Notes: generated by a model from the sequence alone, not told the origin. A stretch of DNA of 64,000 bases from Prolixibacteraceae bacterium (GCA_019459485.1 JAIBEZ010000114.1:41094-105093), one strand, 5' to 3'; shown: positions 1-9,512, counted from the first letter of the stretch. Numbers and translations: made by a program.

Positions 1-942
1 ATATGTCCTGCCGAAAATTTTTATGTGGTTACCAGCACTGATTATAAAGATCTTGTGGTTGAACAATTGCCTGAACTTCGGGAAGATCAGATCCTTCTGG
101 AACCACTTCGGAGAAATACTGCACCCTGTGTTGCTTATGCATGTTACAAAATACAAACAGTTAATCCTGAAGCAATTATCATTGTGGCGCCTTCCGATCA
201 TCATATTCAGCAGGAAGACGAATTTCTGGAACAAGTAAAAACAGGACTTGAATTTGCAAAAAACAATGATGTCTTACTTACCCTTGGCATCACCCCCAAC
301 CGACCGGAAACTGGTTATGGATACATTCAGATTGAAAGCAGTTCGATAGAAAACGAAACTGAAAACCTGCACAAAGTAAAAACATTTACTGAAAAGCCGG
401 ATATCGATCTTGCCAAAATATTTCTGGAAAGTGGCGAATTTTTCTGGAATTCAGGCATATTTATCTGGTCGTTAACTTCTATCCTGAATGCTTTTGAAAA
501 ACACCTGGGTTCTGTTTCCGAATTGTTTAAAAAAGGTCACAAGTTATATGGAACTGCCAACGAGATCCCATTCCTTAACAAAACCTATTCAGAGTGCCAG
601 AACATCTCAATTGACTACGGAATAATGGAGAAGGCAGACAATGTTTATGTGCTGTGTTCTGATTTTGGCTGGAGTGATTTGGGAACCTGGGTGTCATTGT
701 ACGAAAGCAGTAAAAAAGATACGGACGGAAATGTAGTTTCAGGAAAAGATGTGATGCTTTACAATTCGACCAACTGTATTGTAAATATGCCAAAGGACAA
801 ACTCGTTGTTCTACACGGATTGGACGGTTACATTGTGGTGGAATCAGAGGGAATATTGCTGGTTTGCAAAAAAGAAGACGAACAACAAATCCGCCAGTTT
901 GTAAACGATGTCAGGATGAATAAAGGAGAGAATTTTGTTTAA
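1..942 (+). CDS. manC: Mannose-1-phosphate guanylyltransferase (5' truncated)
   Basis: This enzyme makes GDP-mannose from mannose-1-phosphate and GTP, feeding polysaccharide and glycoconjugate synthesis in the cytoplasm. The reading frame is open from base 1 (ICPAENFYVVTSTDYKDL), so the N-terminus with the nucleotide-binding GGxGTRLWP-type loop lies outside the window; the GTG at 25 and ATG at 23 are not believable starts. Visible family blocks are EPLRRNTAPCVAYA, APSDHHI, TFTEKPD, FFWNSGIFIW, SIDYGIMEKADNV and FGWSDLGTW. The product ends soon after the nucleotidyltransferase fold and its short C-terminal beta region, so there is no fused phosphomannose isomerase domain. A terminator follows 24 bases after the stop codon. 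Confidence 0.93.
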   Translation: MCPAENFYVVTSTDYKDLVVEQLPELREDQILLEPLRRNTAPCVAYACYKIQTVNPEAIIIVAPSDHHIQQEDEFLEQVKTGLEFAKNNDVLLTLGITPNRPETGYGYIQIESSSIENETENLHKVKTFTEKPDIDLAKIFLESGEFFWNSGIFIWSLTSILNAFEKHLGSVSELFKKGHKLYGTANEIPFLNKTYSECQNISIDYGIMEKADNVYVLCSDFGWSDLGTWVSLYESSKKDTDGNVVSGKDVMLYNSTNCIVNMPKDKLVVLHGLDGYIVVESEGILLVCKKEDEQQIRQFVNDVRMNKGENFV

Positions 943-966
943 TCTGGAAAATGATATTTGAAACGG

Positions 967-998
967 GGAGATTTCAGAAAACGGAATCTCCTTTTTTT
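967..998 (+). terminator. Rho-independent terminator after manC
   Basis: GGAGATT (967-973) pairs with AATCTCC (985-991) around an 11-base loop and is followed by seven T. It closes the guanylyltransferase gene before the convergent T9SS operon. Confidence 0.8.
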
Positions 999-1016
999 AT
1001 TCCGGAGAAGGACATA

Positions 1017-2360
1017 TTATTCCCAATAGTCAGGTTTGAAAGTGCTTCTGACACAACGAAATCCAACGTATGATTTAGCTGAATCCTGGTATTCGTAACT
1101 ACGGGTTGAAGCCTGAACGTAATAAGCGATGTCTTTCCACGAACCTCCGCGAATAACTTTACGTTTCATTGCAGGAGAATCGTCAGGTTTTGCATTGTAC
1201 TGAAAATCGGGACTGAAATCAGATATCAATTCATAACTTGATTCATCGTATGCATTTGAAGTCCATTCTGCCACATTGCCTGCCATATCGTACAATCCGA
1301 ATGAATTTGGGATGAAATTGGCGACTTTGGTCGTTGTTACACTATTCTGATTGTCGGATACATAATTCCCCCGCATGGGTTTAAAATTGGCAACAAAGTT
1401 ACCTTCCTGATCGCGCGTATAATAACTTCCCCAGGGGAACATTGTCATTTGATGGTTTCCACGGGCAGCATATTCCCATTCCACTTCAGTAGGCAACCGG
1501 TAATCCATCACAGTAGCCATTTTAACCATATCCTGATAAGCATTCAATTGTTGCGTTCTCCAAACACAAAAAGCTTTTGCCTGTGCCCATGTTACTCCTA
1601 CCACCGGATACTGATCGTATGCAACATGCGAAAAATACTTTTCGGTTAATGGTTCGTTGTATGAAAAGGTAAAATCCCGTATCCAAACCAATGTATCAGG
1701 ATAAACAGGAGCGCTTTCGCTCATGATAAATGATGAACGGTTCTGAACCGAGCCTTCTTTCCCGGTCGCATCAACCACATTTCCGCCATAACTCTGTGTC
1801 TCATAATTATAGCTGTTAGCCCTTTTTGCAGCCTGTTTGTAGTCAATCCAGTAGTATTCGAAACGAAGTTTCCGGGTATCGATTTCTTTCTTGTTGAAGA
1901 ATCTCTCGGTCTCCGGAATGAACATTTCTTCAAGCGAAGCCTGATAATCCGCATTTTTCCATTCAATGGGTTCCTGCCAGTTTAGTCGTGGAGTTTCAAG
2001 AATATCTCCTTTGCGGCCTTCGGTAATTAAAAATTCAGGAATTGATTCGGATAACAACTGACGGGCAATTGAATCTCTTACCCAATAAACGAATTGCCGG
2101 TATTCATTGTTTGTAATTTCAGTTTCGTCCATCCAGAATGAGGGTACTGAAATGGTCTTTACAGGTGTATTGGCATGATCGACTTCCTGGTCGGAAGGTC
2201 CGATGTTGATGCTTCCCTGTTTAATAAAATTCATTCCGTAGGGAATGGGTTCATAATAGGGTTTTCTATTCAGCGCGCCTGAAAGCTCGCCTGAACCAAA
2301 CCTCTTGCATGAGCCAAGAAGTGCGAGCAGAAACAAACCTATGAACAGAATTTTATACAT
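1017..2360 (-). CDS. Second GldK-like SUMF1/FGE-fold lipoprotein
   Basis: A 447-residue predicted lipoprotein (MYKILFIGLFLLALLGSCKRF, lipobox LGSC) with a formylglycine-generating-enzyme/sulfatase-modifying-factor fold. It is closely similar along its whole length to the GldK encoded at 5851-7188. Shared blocks include PYGM, DETEITNNEYRQF, WIRDFTFSYNEP, YPVVGVTWAQAKAFC, RLPTEVEWEYAARG, MAGNVAEWTS, KRKVIRGGSWKD and GFRCVRS. It starts 8 bases after the gldN stop and is the last gene of the porP-gldKLMN operon. GldK proteins form a periplasmic ring with GldN under the outer membrane. By inference this copy is a second ring subunit or a specialised variant; a distinct enzymatic role cannot be excluded. 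Confidence 0.85.
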   Translation of the reverse strand: MYKILFIGLFLLALLGSCKRFGSGELSGALNRKPYYEPIPYGMNFIKQGSINIGPSDQEVDHANTPVKTISVPSFWMDETEITNNEYRQFVYWVRDSIARQLLSESIPEFLITEGRKGDILETPRLNWQEPIEWKNADYQASLEEMFIPETERFFNKKEIDTRKLRFEYYWIDYKQAAKRANSYNYETQSYGGNVVDATGKEGSVQNRSSFIMSESAPVYPDTLVWIRDFTFSYNEPLTEKYFSHVAYDQYPVVGVTWAQAKAFCVWRTQQLNAYQDMVKMATVMDYRLPTEVEWEYAARGNHQMTMFPWGSYYTRDQEGNFVANFKPMRGNYVSDNQNSVTTTKVANFIPNSFGLYDMAGNVAEWTSNAYDESSYELISDFSPDFQYNAKPDDSPAMKRKVIRGGSWKDIAYYVQASTRSYEYQDSAKSYVGFRCVRSTFKPDYWE

Positions 2361-2368
2361 TCAATAAA

Positions 2369-3223
2369 TTAGTATTCCCAAAGGTTTTGTTCGTAATCGA
2401 AAATCTCCTTTTCAATCCGTTTACTTTCGAGCATCGCATTTTTACCAATCAGATATTGACTGATGTCGCGATTGTTATAAATATTGGCTTCTTTAACGAT
2501 GTAGGAATTGAATCTTCTTTTCAGGAAGATATCGTCGTATGAAGAGTTCCTCGCAGTGTTCTGTGAATTAAATACTTCGTTGGCAGCCAAAAGTTCACGG
2601 GCTTCAGGATAATAAATCCAGAATACCTGACGGCGTTGCACATCTTCCTGATTGGCATCTTCGTCGCGGTAAAATTCCTGAATCGGACAAATACCAATCA
2701 CCCTCACATTCAATGTAGAAGATTGCTTGTCGAAATACCATTCTTCTTTCAGCATAAATTGTTTGACTTCTTCTGAACTGACCTCTCCGGCTACAACCCT
2801 GTCAACCAACTCGCCGGTATCAATATCCCTGACTTTTCGGGTTCTGGTCGTTGCTCCAAAAGCTTCCTTTACCTGCTCGTAGGTCATCGGAATCTTGAAT
2901 TCATCATCATTTTTGGCGTCGTATGCAGTAATTTTGCCATCCTTAATTCCTTCAAGAAAAAGGTTTACCAAACTGCGTCTTCCATCCACTTCTTTGGTTG
3001 GAAAATACAAGGGTTGGTTCATCTTTTCACGGAGGTCAATAATCCGCCAAACCTTTTTTGACCACATAACATCTGCTTCTCTCACATAAGGAAGAGGTGT
3101 TGGTTTGCGTTTGTATGCATCTGTCCGTACATACGCACCGTCGATTATCTGCGCTTTTGTTTCAAGGGAAACTGATCCCAACAATCCTACCAACAATCCA
3201 AATAATATCAAATATCTTTTCAT
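2369..3223 (-). CDS. gldN: Type IX secretion ring protein GldN/PorN
   Basis: A 284-residue exported protein with a cleavable signal peptide (MKRYLILFGLLVGLLGSVSLETKAQ). GldN/PorN is a periplasmic component that binds GldK/PorK to form the T9SS ring. Sequence features of the family are the N-terminal GAYVRTDAYKRKPTPLPYVREADVMWSK-type segment, the VWRIIDLREKMNQPLYFP stretch, and the central blocks RVIGICPIQEFY and RQVFWIYYPEAR. The length matches the family. It follows gldM by 2 bases and precedes the second gldK-like gene by 8 bases, so translation is probably coupled across this end of the operon. Confidence 0.92.
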   Translation of the reverse strand: MKRYLILFGLLVGLLGSVSLETKAQIIDGAYVRTDAYKRKPTPLPYVREADVMWSKKVWRIIDLREKMNQPLYFPTKEVDGRRSLVNLFLEGIKDGKITAYDAKNDDEFKIPMTYEQVKEAFGATTRTRKVRDIDTGELVDRVVAGEVSSEEVKQFMLKEEWYFDKQSSTLNVRVIGICPIQEFYRDEDANQEDVQRRQVFWIYYPEARELLAANEVFNSQNTARNSSYDDIFLKRRFNSYIVKEANIYNNRDISQYLIGKNAMLESKRIEKEIFDYEQNLWEY

Positions 3224-3225
3224 AA

Positions 3226-4833
3226 CTATCTTATTTTAAAACCAATTGGAGACAAGGGCCGTGTAGTTCCATCATCACCTTTTGCTACAATATTATCAAT
3301 GTATATAGTACTTCCCTGCGTTAACCTGTTTATGAATGACTTTTGCTCATCTGTGAATCTGGCTGATTTAGAAGAAGCAGTTTTCACATAAGTTCCGGTA
3401 AAAGAAATATCAAATTGTACGATCCTAAATTTCAAATCAAAATCAAAGTCTTTTAATTCGGCAAATACTCCATCTTCTGCCAGTAAATCTTCTTTTTTAA
3501 GTGTACCACCGTTTAAACCACCAATGGTTGCTACCGGTGGCGGAACTTCTTTCACCCTATATATCATTGAACCCATCAACCTCGTTTCTCCATTCATTTT
3601 GGCATTTACAATAATGGATGTATTCCTACCTTGAGCGTCAAGTTTTGACGGATATGCGAGATAATCATCACCGGCTTTATCAATTCGTCCATTGGAAATG
3701 GTTACGATAAGATTTTCAGATGCTACCCCGGGAACTGAAACTTTAATAGGATTGGGAATTCCCATATACAATACATTCATTTTGGTAGGTGAAATAGTCG
3801 CATTTGGACGACCTACCTGATATTCTCCCTTGAAAGGATAAGTGTTGATATTACCTTCAGGAGTTTTGTATTTAATTAAACCTCCCCACTGAAATGTCCC
3901 AACCTGCGAAGCCGTGGCTTTATAAGTACCTTTTCCATCGCGCATAGTCAGCTTGGTATTGCCAACAAATATTTCAGGTTGCTGCGTGGTGTCTTCTGCA
4001 GTAAGGAAGACTTCAGCTTCAAACTGATCCCCTTCCAGAACATAAGTCGATTTCGCAATAATTGCAGCTCCAAGTCGGTTAAACTTAAATGAAGAAGCAT
4101 CAATTTGGCCATAAAGTGTAGATATAATATTCGTCTCGGCATTCTCAATGTCGATCTGCATTTTCGAAAGCAAGGTAATTACGGCAATCAGTGGTTTACT
4201 TTCGAAGTGTAAACTTTCCCAGTTCTTCTTTTCCAGACCTTCCTTGAGATTTGCTTTGGGATCTGAAGTATCAAGCTGCTTAATAATATTCTCACGTATT
4301 GGAGAATCTACCTCCAGATTTGTTACCAAAAAATCGCGGTATTCGTTGATGCTGTTTTTTAAATCAGCTGCTTTTTTTTGCTGAATCATTATTTCCGATG
4401 GCGTATTCAGGTCATCTTCCTTTTTCATCAGAATAGTATCCCCCTTCGCATTAACAACAAATGGTTCTTCTGCAAGCACAAAATCAGGTTCTGCACTTTT
4501 CAAAGGGATCCCTCCTGAAGCCAGTACGAGTTGCTCCTTCAGGTCTTTTATTTTGGTGATTAATCCGGTAGTTTTTTCTCTGACCTCATCAGCCTTGTCT
4601 TTCCATTCCTTTACCTTGGTCGGATTTTGAATAAAGGCCGCATCAAATGCGCCATAGATCTGATCATTTTTCATTTTGACATTATTCAGCGTCTGTCCTA
4701 AACTGGCATCAACAATCCGAAATGATTCCAGCACCTCGGAAGCCACATTTAGCGCCAACATTGCTGTCAGCACCAGATACATCATATTTATCATTTTTTG
4801 CCTCGTTGATTCCGGGCAATTTTTTGCAGACAT
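3226..4833 (-). CDS. gldM: Type IX secretion/gliding motor protein GldM/PorM
   Basis: A 535-residue protein anchored by a single N-terminal transmembrane helix (about residues 15-35, MINMMYLVLTAMLALNVASE), with the rest predicted periplasmic. With GldL it forms the proton-driven rotary motor of the type IX secretion system, and its periplasmic domains reach the GldK-GldN ring. The start MSAKNCPESTRQKM with the conserved helix, and the serial beta-rich domains in the C-terminal half (for example YVLEGDQFEAEVFL and GRPNATISPTKMNVLYMGIPNP), are typical of the family, as is the length. It starts 16 bases after the gldL stop. Confidence 0.94.
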   Translation of the reverse strand: MSAKNCPESTRQKMINMMYLVLTAMLALNVASEVLESFRIVDASLGQTLNNVKMKNDQIYGAFDAAFIQNPTKVKEWKDKADEVREKTTGLITKIKDLKEQLVLASGGIPLKSAEPDFVLAEEPFVVNAKGDTILMKKEDDLNTPSEIMIQQKKAADLKNSINEYRDFLVTNLEVDSPIRENIIKQLDTSDPKANLKEGLEKKNWESLHFESKPLIAVITLLSKMQIDIENAETNIISTLYGQIDASSFKFNRLGAAIIAKSTYVLEGDQFEAEVFLTAEDTTQQPEIFVGNTKLTMRDGKGTYKATASQVGTFQWGGLIKYKTPEGNINTYPFKGEYQVGRPNATISPTKMNVLYMGIPNPIKVSVPGVASENLIVTISNGRIDKAGDDYLAYPSKLDAQGRNTSIIVNAKMNGETRLMGSMIYRVKEVPPPVATIGGLNGGTLKKEDLLAEDGVFAELKDFDFDLKFRIVQFDISFTGTYVKTASSKSARFTDEQKSFINRLTQGSTIYIDNIVAKGDDGTTRPLSPIGFKIR

Positions 4834-4849
4834 AGTATGGCTCTATTAG

Positions 4850-5827
4850 TTACTTCTTCTTATAATTCATCGCCCCAAGCATATTTCCATAAATTGAATT
4901 AAGGGCATCGAGATGAGAATTCAATTTTTCAGCATTTTCTTTGTATTTTTTCATTTCCTGCGCTGATGAAGCAATGATCTGGTTCATTTGATTCAAATCT
5001 TCAAAGAACTTGCTTGATGCCTGAATTTGCTCACTTGTGCCTTTTAACTGCTTTTCGTAATTACCGTTCAGCGATTCAATATTTTTATTCAACCGTTGAA
5101 GATTATCGCCATAATTGGCTGAATTTTGATCCAATTCTTTGAATCCTTTCTCAATTGATCCTGAAAGCTTGTGGTAGGACTCAACCAGTCTATTTCCTGA
5201 TTCGTCAATCTGGCGGGTAAATTTCTCACTCGATTCATTCAGTTTGGAGAGCATCCCTTCGCCGGATGATGCAATTTTACTGGCAGTGCTGCTATAAGTA
5301 CCAACCAATTCGCCAATTGAGTTGCCAAGTGTTACATTTGCCTGAGCATTCACATCAGAGAATGCAATCATCGATTCGGAAGCCGAGTTGAGATTTTTCA
5401 CATAAACATCGGTAGCCAAAGTTGCCGAGGAAATATCGCTAATTCCTGATGCTGTGTTTGACAAATCGACCAGACTCTTGCCTATTTTTGCTAAAAGTTC
5501 GGGGGTAATATTTGTGCTTCCCAGTAAAGAATCGATGTTTGATTTTAAATCTAATTTAGCATCATCTCCTGTTTCCGCCAATTCGTAATCATCCTGAAGT
5601 TCAGGATATACCCTTGACCATTCGGGTTGCTCCATCGGTGGTTCGAACGAAGAAATGAAGAAAATGAAAGCTTCGGTAAGCAATCCTATGGTAAGCATAA
5701 TTCCGGAATGGTTCCAATGCTGAAGTTTAAACAATGCACCAACAAGTACAAGTGCAGCACCCCAGCCATATACATAACCCATCAGAACTTTCCACTTTTT
5801 CGACTTGAGAATTTCGCCAACGTTCAT
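4850..5827 (-). CDS. gldL: Type IX secretion/gliding motor protein GldL/PorL
   Basis: A 325-residue inner-membrane protein with two N-terminal transmembrane helices (about residues 14-33 and 42-60) and a long cytoplasmic coiled-coil tail rich in Ser, Asn and Glu. GldL is the stator-like partner of GldM and carries the proton path. A glutamate in the second helix (E52, in LLTEAFIFF) and polar residues near the first helix (K34, H37) sit where this family keeps its functional charged residues. The tail from about residue 100 to the end shows heptad-like repeats. The gene lies between gldK (23 bases) and gldM (16 bases), the canonical order. Confidence 0.94.
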   Translation of the reverse strand: MNVGEILKSKKWKVLMGYVYGWGAALVLVGALFKLQHWNHSGIMLTIGLLTEAFIFFISSFEPPMEQPEWSRVYPELQDDYELAETGDDAKLDLKSNIDSLLGSTNITPELLAKIGKSLVDLSNTASGISDISSATLATDVYVKNLNSASESMIAFSDVNAQANVTLGNSIGELVGTYSSTASKIASSGEGMLSKLNESSEKFTRQIDESGNRLVESYHKLSGSIEKGFKELDQNSANYGDNLQRLNKNIESLNGNYEKQLKGTSEQIQASSKFFEDLNQMNQIIASSAQEMKKYKENAEKLNSHLDALNSIYGNMLGAMNYKKK

Positions 5828-5850
5828 GTGATCAATATTATAAGTGGTAA

Positions 5851-7188
5851 TTAAAATTCATTTCCAAATGAAGAACGTACACAACGGAAACCAATGTACG
5901 ATTTGGTGGTGTCCTGGTATTCAAAACTTCTGGTAGATACCTGTAAATAAGCAGAAATATCTTTCCATGATCCACCACGCGTAACCTTGCGTTTCATTGC
6001 AGGTGCATCATCGGGTTTTGCATTGTATTCGAAATTCGGATTAAAATCATTGATGTATTGGTAAGACGACTCATCATAGGCAGAACTGGTCCATTCAGCA
6101 ACGTTGCCTGACATGTCGTAAATCCCAAAATCATTGGGGTCATAACTTCCAACCTTCATCGTCGCCATACCGCCGTCTTCAATATAATTTCCTCTTAAAG
6201 GTTTAAAGTTGGCCATAAATGTTCCGTCTTTTTCGCGGGTATAATAACCTCCCCACGGAAACATTGACAATTGTTTATCTCCTCTTGCTGCATATTCCCA
6301 TTCCACTTCGCTGGGTAAACGGTAATCGTGCAAGGTAGCTTCCTGTCTCGAAGCAAGAAGATCATTCAAAAGTTTGGTTCTCCAATGACAGAATGCCTTG
6401 GCTTGTTTCCAGGTAACACCAACCACCGGATAATCATCAAATCCAGGATGCCAGAAATATCGGGTCGCCCAGGGTTCGTTGTAGGAAAAAGTAAAATCCC
6501 GTATCCAGCACAAGGTATCAGGGTAAATAGGAGTCTGGTCACGCAGAATAAAGGATGCGCGGTTTTGAATGGCTTCTTCTTCTCCAAGGGCATTTACAAC
6601 AGTACCATTGTAATTCTGAGTTTCATAATTGTACATATTCACCCTTCGTGCAGCTTGCTTGAGGTCAATCCAATGGAATTCGTAAAATAATTTACGTGCA
6701 TCGATTTCTCTTTTCTTGAAAAAGCGTTCATTCTCAGGAACAAACATTCCCTCAAGCGCTTCTGAATAGTCTGGATTGTTCCATTCGAGTTTTTCCTGCC
6801 AATTGATACGGGGCGGATCAACCGGATTTCCTTTCCGGTCTTCAGTAATCATAAATTCAGGAAACTGATCCGACAGCAATGTTCTGGCAATTGAATCGCG
6901 AACCCACTGAATAAACTGTCGGTATTCGTTGTTGGTGATCTCAGTGTCATCAATCCAAAAGGCATCAACAGAAACAGTTTTTGAAGATGTATTTGAAGAA
7001 GTTACATCCTGATCGTTTGGCCCCAGATTAAAAGATCCCCTGTGAACAAAAGTCATTCCGTAAGGAGTTGGTTCAAACCATTTTCCTCTTCCCTTAACCC
7101 CTGTTAGTTCACCGTTACCTGATTTGCTGCAACTATTTAAAGTTGCGGCCATCAAAATAACTAACCCAATAGAAAAAAGTTTTTTCAT
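5851..7188 (-). CDS. gldK: Type IX secretion ring lipoprotein GldK/PorK
   Basis: A 445-residue lipoprotein (MKKLFSIGLVILMAATLNSCSKSG, lipobox LNSC) with a SUMF1/FGE fold. GldK/PorK sits on the periplasmic face of the outer membrane and forms large rings with GldN, to which the GldLM motor couples. Visible blocks are ELTGVKGRGKWFEPTPYGM, FWIDDTEITNNEYRQF, YPVVGVTWKQAKAFCHW, RLPSEVEWEYAARG, DMSGNVAEWTSSAYDESS and GFRCVRSS. It directly precedes gldL and follows porP by 31 bases, as in other T9SS operons. A close paralogue stands at the end of the same operon (1017-2360). Confidence 0.94.
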   Translation of the reverse strand: MKKLFSIGLVILMAATLNSCSKSGNGELTGVKGRGKWFEPTPYGMTFVHRGSFNLGPNDQDVTSSNTSSKTVSVDAFWIDDTEITNNEYRQFIQWVRDSIARTLLSDQFPEFMITEDRKGNPVDPPRINWQEKLEWNNPDYSEALEGMFVPENERFFKKREIDARKLFYEFHWIDLKQAARRVNMYNYETQNYNGTVVNALGEEEAIQNRASFILRDQTPIYPDTLCWIRDFTFSYNEPWATRYFWHPGFDDYPVVGVTWKQAKAFCHWRTKLLNDLLASRQEATLHDYRLPSEVEWEYAARGDKQLSMFPWGGYYTREKDGTFMANFKPLRGNYIEDGGMATMKVGSYDPNDFGIYDMSGNVAEWTSSAYDESSYQYINDFNPNFEYNAKPDDAPAMKRKVTRGGSWKDISAYLQVSTRSFEYQDTTKSYIGFRCVRSSFGNEF

Positions 7189-7219
7189 ATTTCAGCTATA
7201 TATTGCTTCTAATTTTTTC

Positions 7220-8161
7220 TTATAAAAATCTTACGCTCTTGTATTTCTTACTTCTGTTTTTGCCCAAATCGAAACTGTACCCAATAAATATTTCATGTGA
7301 ACCGTTTCCGTAACCCGCCAATGCAGATGTCATTATATCGTATGCATATCCAATACGCATCCCGTTTACCAATTCAAATCCTAAAAGAACACCAATTGCA
7401 TCGTTGATCCGGTAATTCAATCCGGCAGAATACCTTTCTTTATAAACCACATCAACTGTAATATCTGCCTGATAGGCAACCATGTCAGTTTTAAAATAAA
7501 CAGAAGGTTGTATTTCAAATAACGGATCAGATAGACTGATATTGTACCCTGCCGACAGATAATAATGCCTTGCTAAATAGGTACGCGCCTGATCTGAAAA
7601 AACGATGGAGGCCTGGTTTAAATGTGCAACAGACGCCCCAACAAAATAATCGTTCGATCTCAGAAATAAGCCAAAGCCCATATCAAACGCCAATTGACTA
7701 ACATCTCCCTGAGGAATTCCTGATTCAGTAGTAGGCCCGAACATATCTCCCTCCGGAATGTACCACTCGCCATTGATAGCCATGTTGTAAAATCCGGCTG
7801 ATGCACCAATGCCCAAATTTCCCCATTTAGTCACTTTTCTGTATGCATAATCGAAACTAACTGCAATATTTTTTTGAAATCCCAACTCATCACTGACAAT
7901 ATTCAGTCCAACGCCACTGTTAATTCCAAATAATTCGGTCCCGGATTCAACACTAAACATGAGTGTTTTGGGAGCTCCAGGGATGCCATCCCATTGATAA
8001 CGATTTAAAATTAAGCCATTTACCATACCATTATTTCCAGCATATCCCGGATTAACCGATAACTGTGTCATCTTGTTAAAAGTGAACTGCGGATCCTGCT
8101 GAGCAATCGCGGCTAATATAGCTATTATATATAAAAATAAAAAGCAAAATATTTTTTTCAT
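7220..8161 (-). CDS. porP: PorP/SprF family outer-membrane protein
   Basis: A 313-residue exported protein (signal MKKIFCFLFLYIIAILAAIAQ) of the PorP/SprF family, which are predicted outer-membrane barrels that work with the type IX translocon and cell-surface adhesins. Hallmarks are QDPQFTFNKMTQLSVNPGYAG after the signal, LNRYQWDGIPGAPKTLMFSVESG, and a C-terminal part rich in alternating aromatic strands ending in EIFIGYSFDLGKNRSKKYKSVRFL. It is the first gene of the porP-gldKLMN-gldK2 operon, in the order known from Porphyromonas porPKLMN. The symbol porP is used by position; sprF would be equally fitting. Confidence 0.88.
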   Translation of the reverse strand: MKKIFCFLFLYIIAILAAIAQQDPQFTFNKMTQLSVNPGYAGNNGMVNGLILNRYQWDGIPGAPKTLMFSVESGTELFGINSGVGLNIVSDELGFQKNIAVSFDYAYRKVTKWGNLGIGASAGFYNMAINGEWYIPEGDMFGPTTESGIPQGDVSQLAFDMGFGLFLRSNDYFVGASVAHLNQASIVFSDQARTYLARHYYLSAGYNISLSDPLFEIQPSVYFKTDMVAYQADITVDVVYKERYSAGLNYRINDAIGVLLGFELVNGMRIGYAYDIMTSALAGYGNGSHEIFIGYSFDLGKNRSKKYKSVRFL

Positions 8162-8270
8162 AAAAACACTGTTGCGACTTGAACTCGCCCTGATCGCGTA
8201 AAGTAAAGCATTAATTTTTTACGGTTCACAAAAAGAGATATTATCTAAAGTCACTGAACGTATTTAAAAA

Positions 8271-9434
8271 TCATTTATTTTGTCTTTTGTGCATTTTACG
8301 GATATTTTTCCACCATCTGTCAGGGATCTCACCGTGTGATGCTTTGTTATAATCTTCTTCATCACAAGGAATTACATACATTCCTTTCTTTTTTTTCTCT
8401 TCATCTGATATTTCCAGCCACCAACGGCCTGATATTCTGCTCTGAAAAAACACCAGTGTCGTGTCAACATCCGACATATCAACAATGAATTGATTAAAAT
8501 CATCTGAATCCTCTAGTGGATCTTCCGGCTTACGATTGAAAAAGCCTTCCAGAAAATGCCAGACTATCTGTGCCATCAACTTTGACGAACTCTCAGACAA
8601 GTCCCTTTCAGGAATTAAATTGAAAAATCCGGCAATATTTAACCCATCGCTTGTTCCGGCATACCGCGCGATCTGGCAGGCTTCCTCAGAATAAAGTCCG
8701 TTGGGCGATGCGAATGATTGGCCAGGGGCATCCTGATAGCGGATAGCATTCAGGTCGAAACTGAAAACATTCGCATTCCGTAGAATTGGCTCTGTCGATG
8801 TCAGGTCATATCGAACCTGTCCAAGTCGTTTTACATCGAAGTAAAAATCGTTGAACTGATCGAGTTCGGTAGCATCAACAAAATAATTCTGATACCCCAT
8901 TGCAGTATATGAATACAGATTTTTCTGCTTCTCGAAAATAAGGTTCAGGTAATTCTCTGAATTGATGGTTTTTACCCCTTTACGAAAATCCAATTTTGGA
9001 TCAAGGGTTACCAGATTGAACAACCTGCCTTCAAAGGCTTTTGTTATTCCAAAGGTCAAATCCTGGCTACCTCCCAAAACAATTAGCGTTTGTTTATTAT
9101 CAAGAAAATGTTCGCAAATATCGCGCAATGCGAAGTAGGAATCATTCACACTATTTCCAGTTTTCAGGTTCCCGAGATCGAGAATTTTCAACCTCGGACC
9201 TATTCTGTTCAGGTTATATAAGTGCTTTCTGATTTCGTCGGGTGCTTTACCTGCTCCGGCAACCAGCGAATTCCGGTCCTCCTCAACGCCTATAATAACC
9301 AATTCAGCCTTTTCAAGCTTGAGTTTTTCCCTGTTTTTCAGAAGAAGTGTCCCCAATGAAAGCTTATTATTGGCCCATTCAGCAAATTCAAACTTCTCAA
9401 AATCAACAGGATTAAAATAGTGCAGCAAGTCCAT
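8271..9434 (-). CDS. Arginase/agmatinase-fold protein with degenerate metal site
   Basis: A 387-residue protein of the ureohydrolase (arginase/agmatinase/formimidoylglutamase) superfamily. The fold is recognisable from IGVEEDRNSLVAGAGKAPDEIRKHLYNL, VLGGSQDLTFGITKAF, LVTLDPKLDFRKG and SFDLNAIRYQDAPG. In active enzymes the corresponding motifs are GGDHS, DAHxD and SxDxDxxDP. Here the first His is Gln124, the second motif reads D145-P-K147-L-D149 with Lys for His, and the third reads D227-L-N229 with Asn for Asp. At least three manganese ligands are therefore missing, and the protein is probably not a hydrolase of the usual kind. It lies downstream of topA on the same strand, 78 bases away. Its actual role is unknown. 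Confidence 0.8.
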   Translation of the reverse strand: MDLLHYFNPVDFEKFEFAEWANNKLSLGTLLLKNREKLKLEKAELVIIGVEEDRNSLVAGAGKAPDEIRKHLYNLNRIGPRLKILDLGNLKTGNSVNDSYFALRDICEHFLDNKQTLIVLGGSQDLTFGITKAFEGRLFNLVTLDPKLDFRKGVKTINSENYLNLIFEKQKNLYSYTAMGYQNYFVDATELDQFNDFYFDVKRLGQVRYDLTSTEPILRNANVFSFDLNAIRYQDAPGQSFASPNGLYSEEACQIARYAGTSDGLNIAGFFNLIPERDLSESSSKLMAQIVWHFLEGFFNRKPEDPLEDSDDFNQFIVDMSDVDTTLVFFQSRISGRWWLEISDEEKKKKGMYVIPCDEEDYNKASHGEIPDRWWKNIRKMHKRQNK

Positions 9435-9512
9435 TTAAAAATAAATTATAAGGCTTTGAAAATACGCTTTTAAATAAAATGGGCAAGCAATAAAATTACC
9501 TGCCCGAAAAAT

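Noticed and set aside
8162..8270. Promoter for the porP-gld operon
   Set aside because: TACTTTAC and an upstream TTG on the minus strand are spaced about 23 bases apart and deviate from the consensus, so I do not list it.
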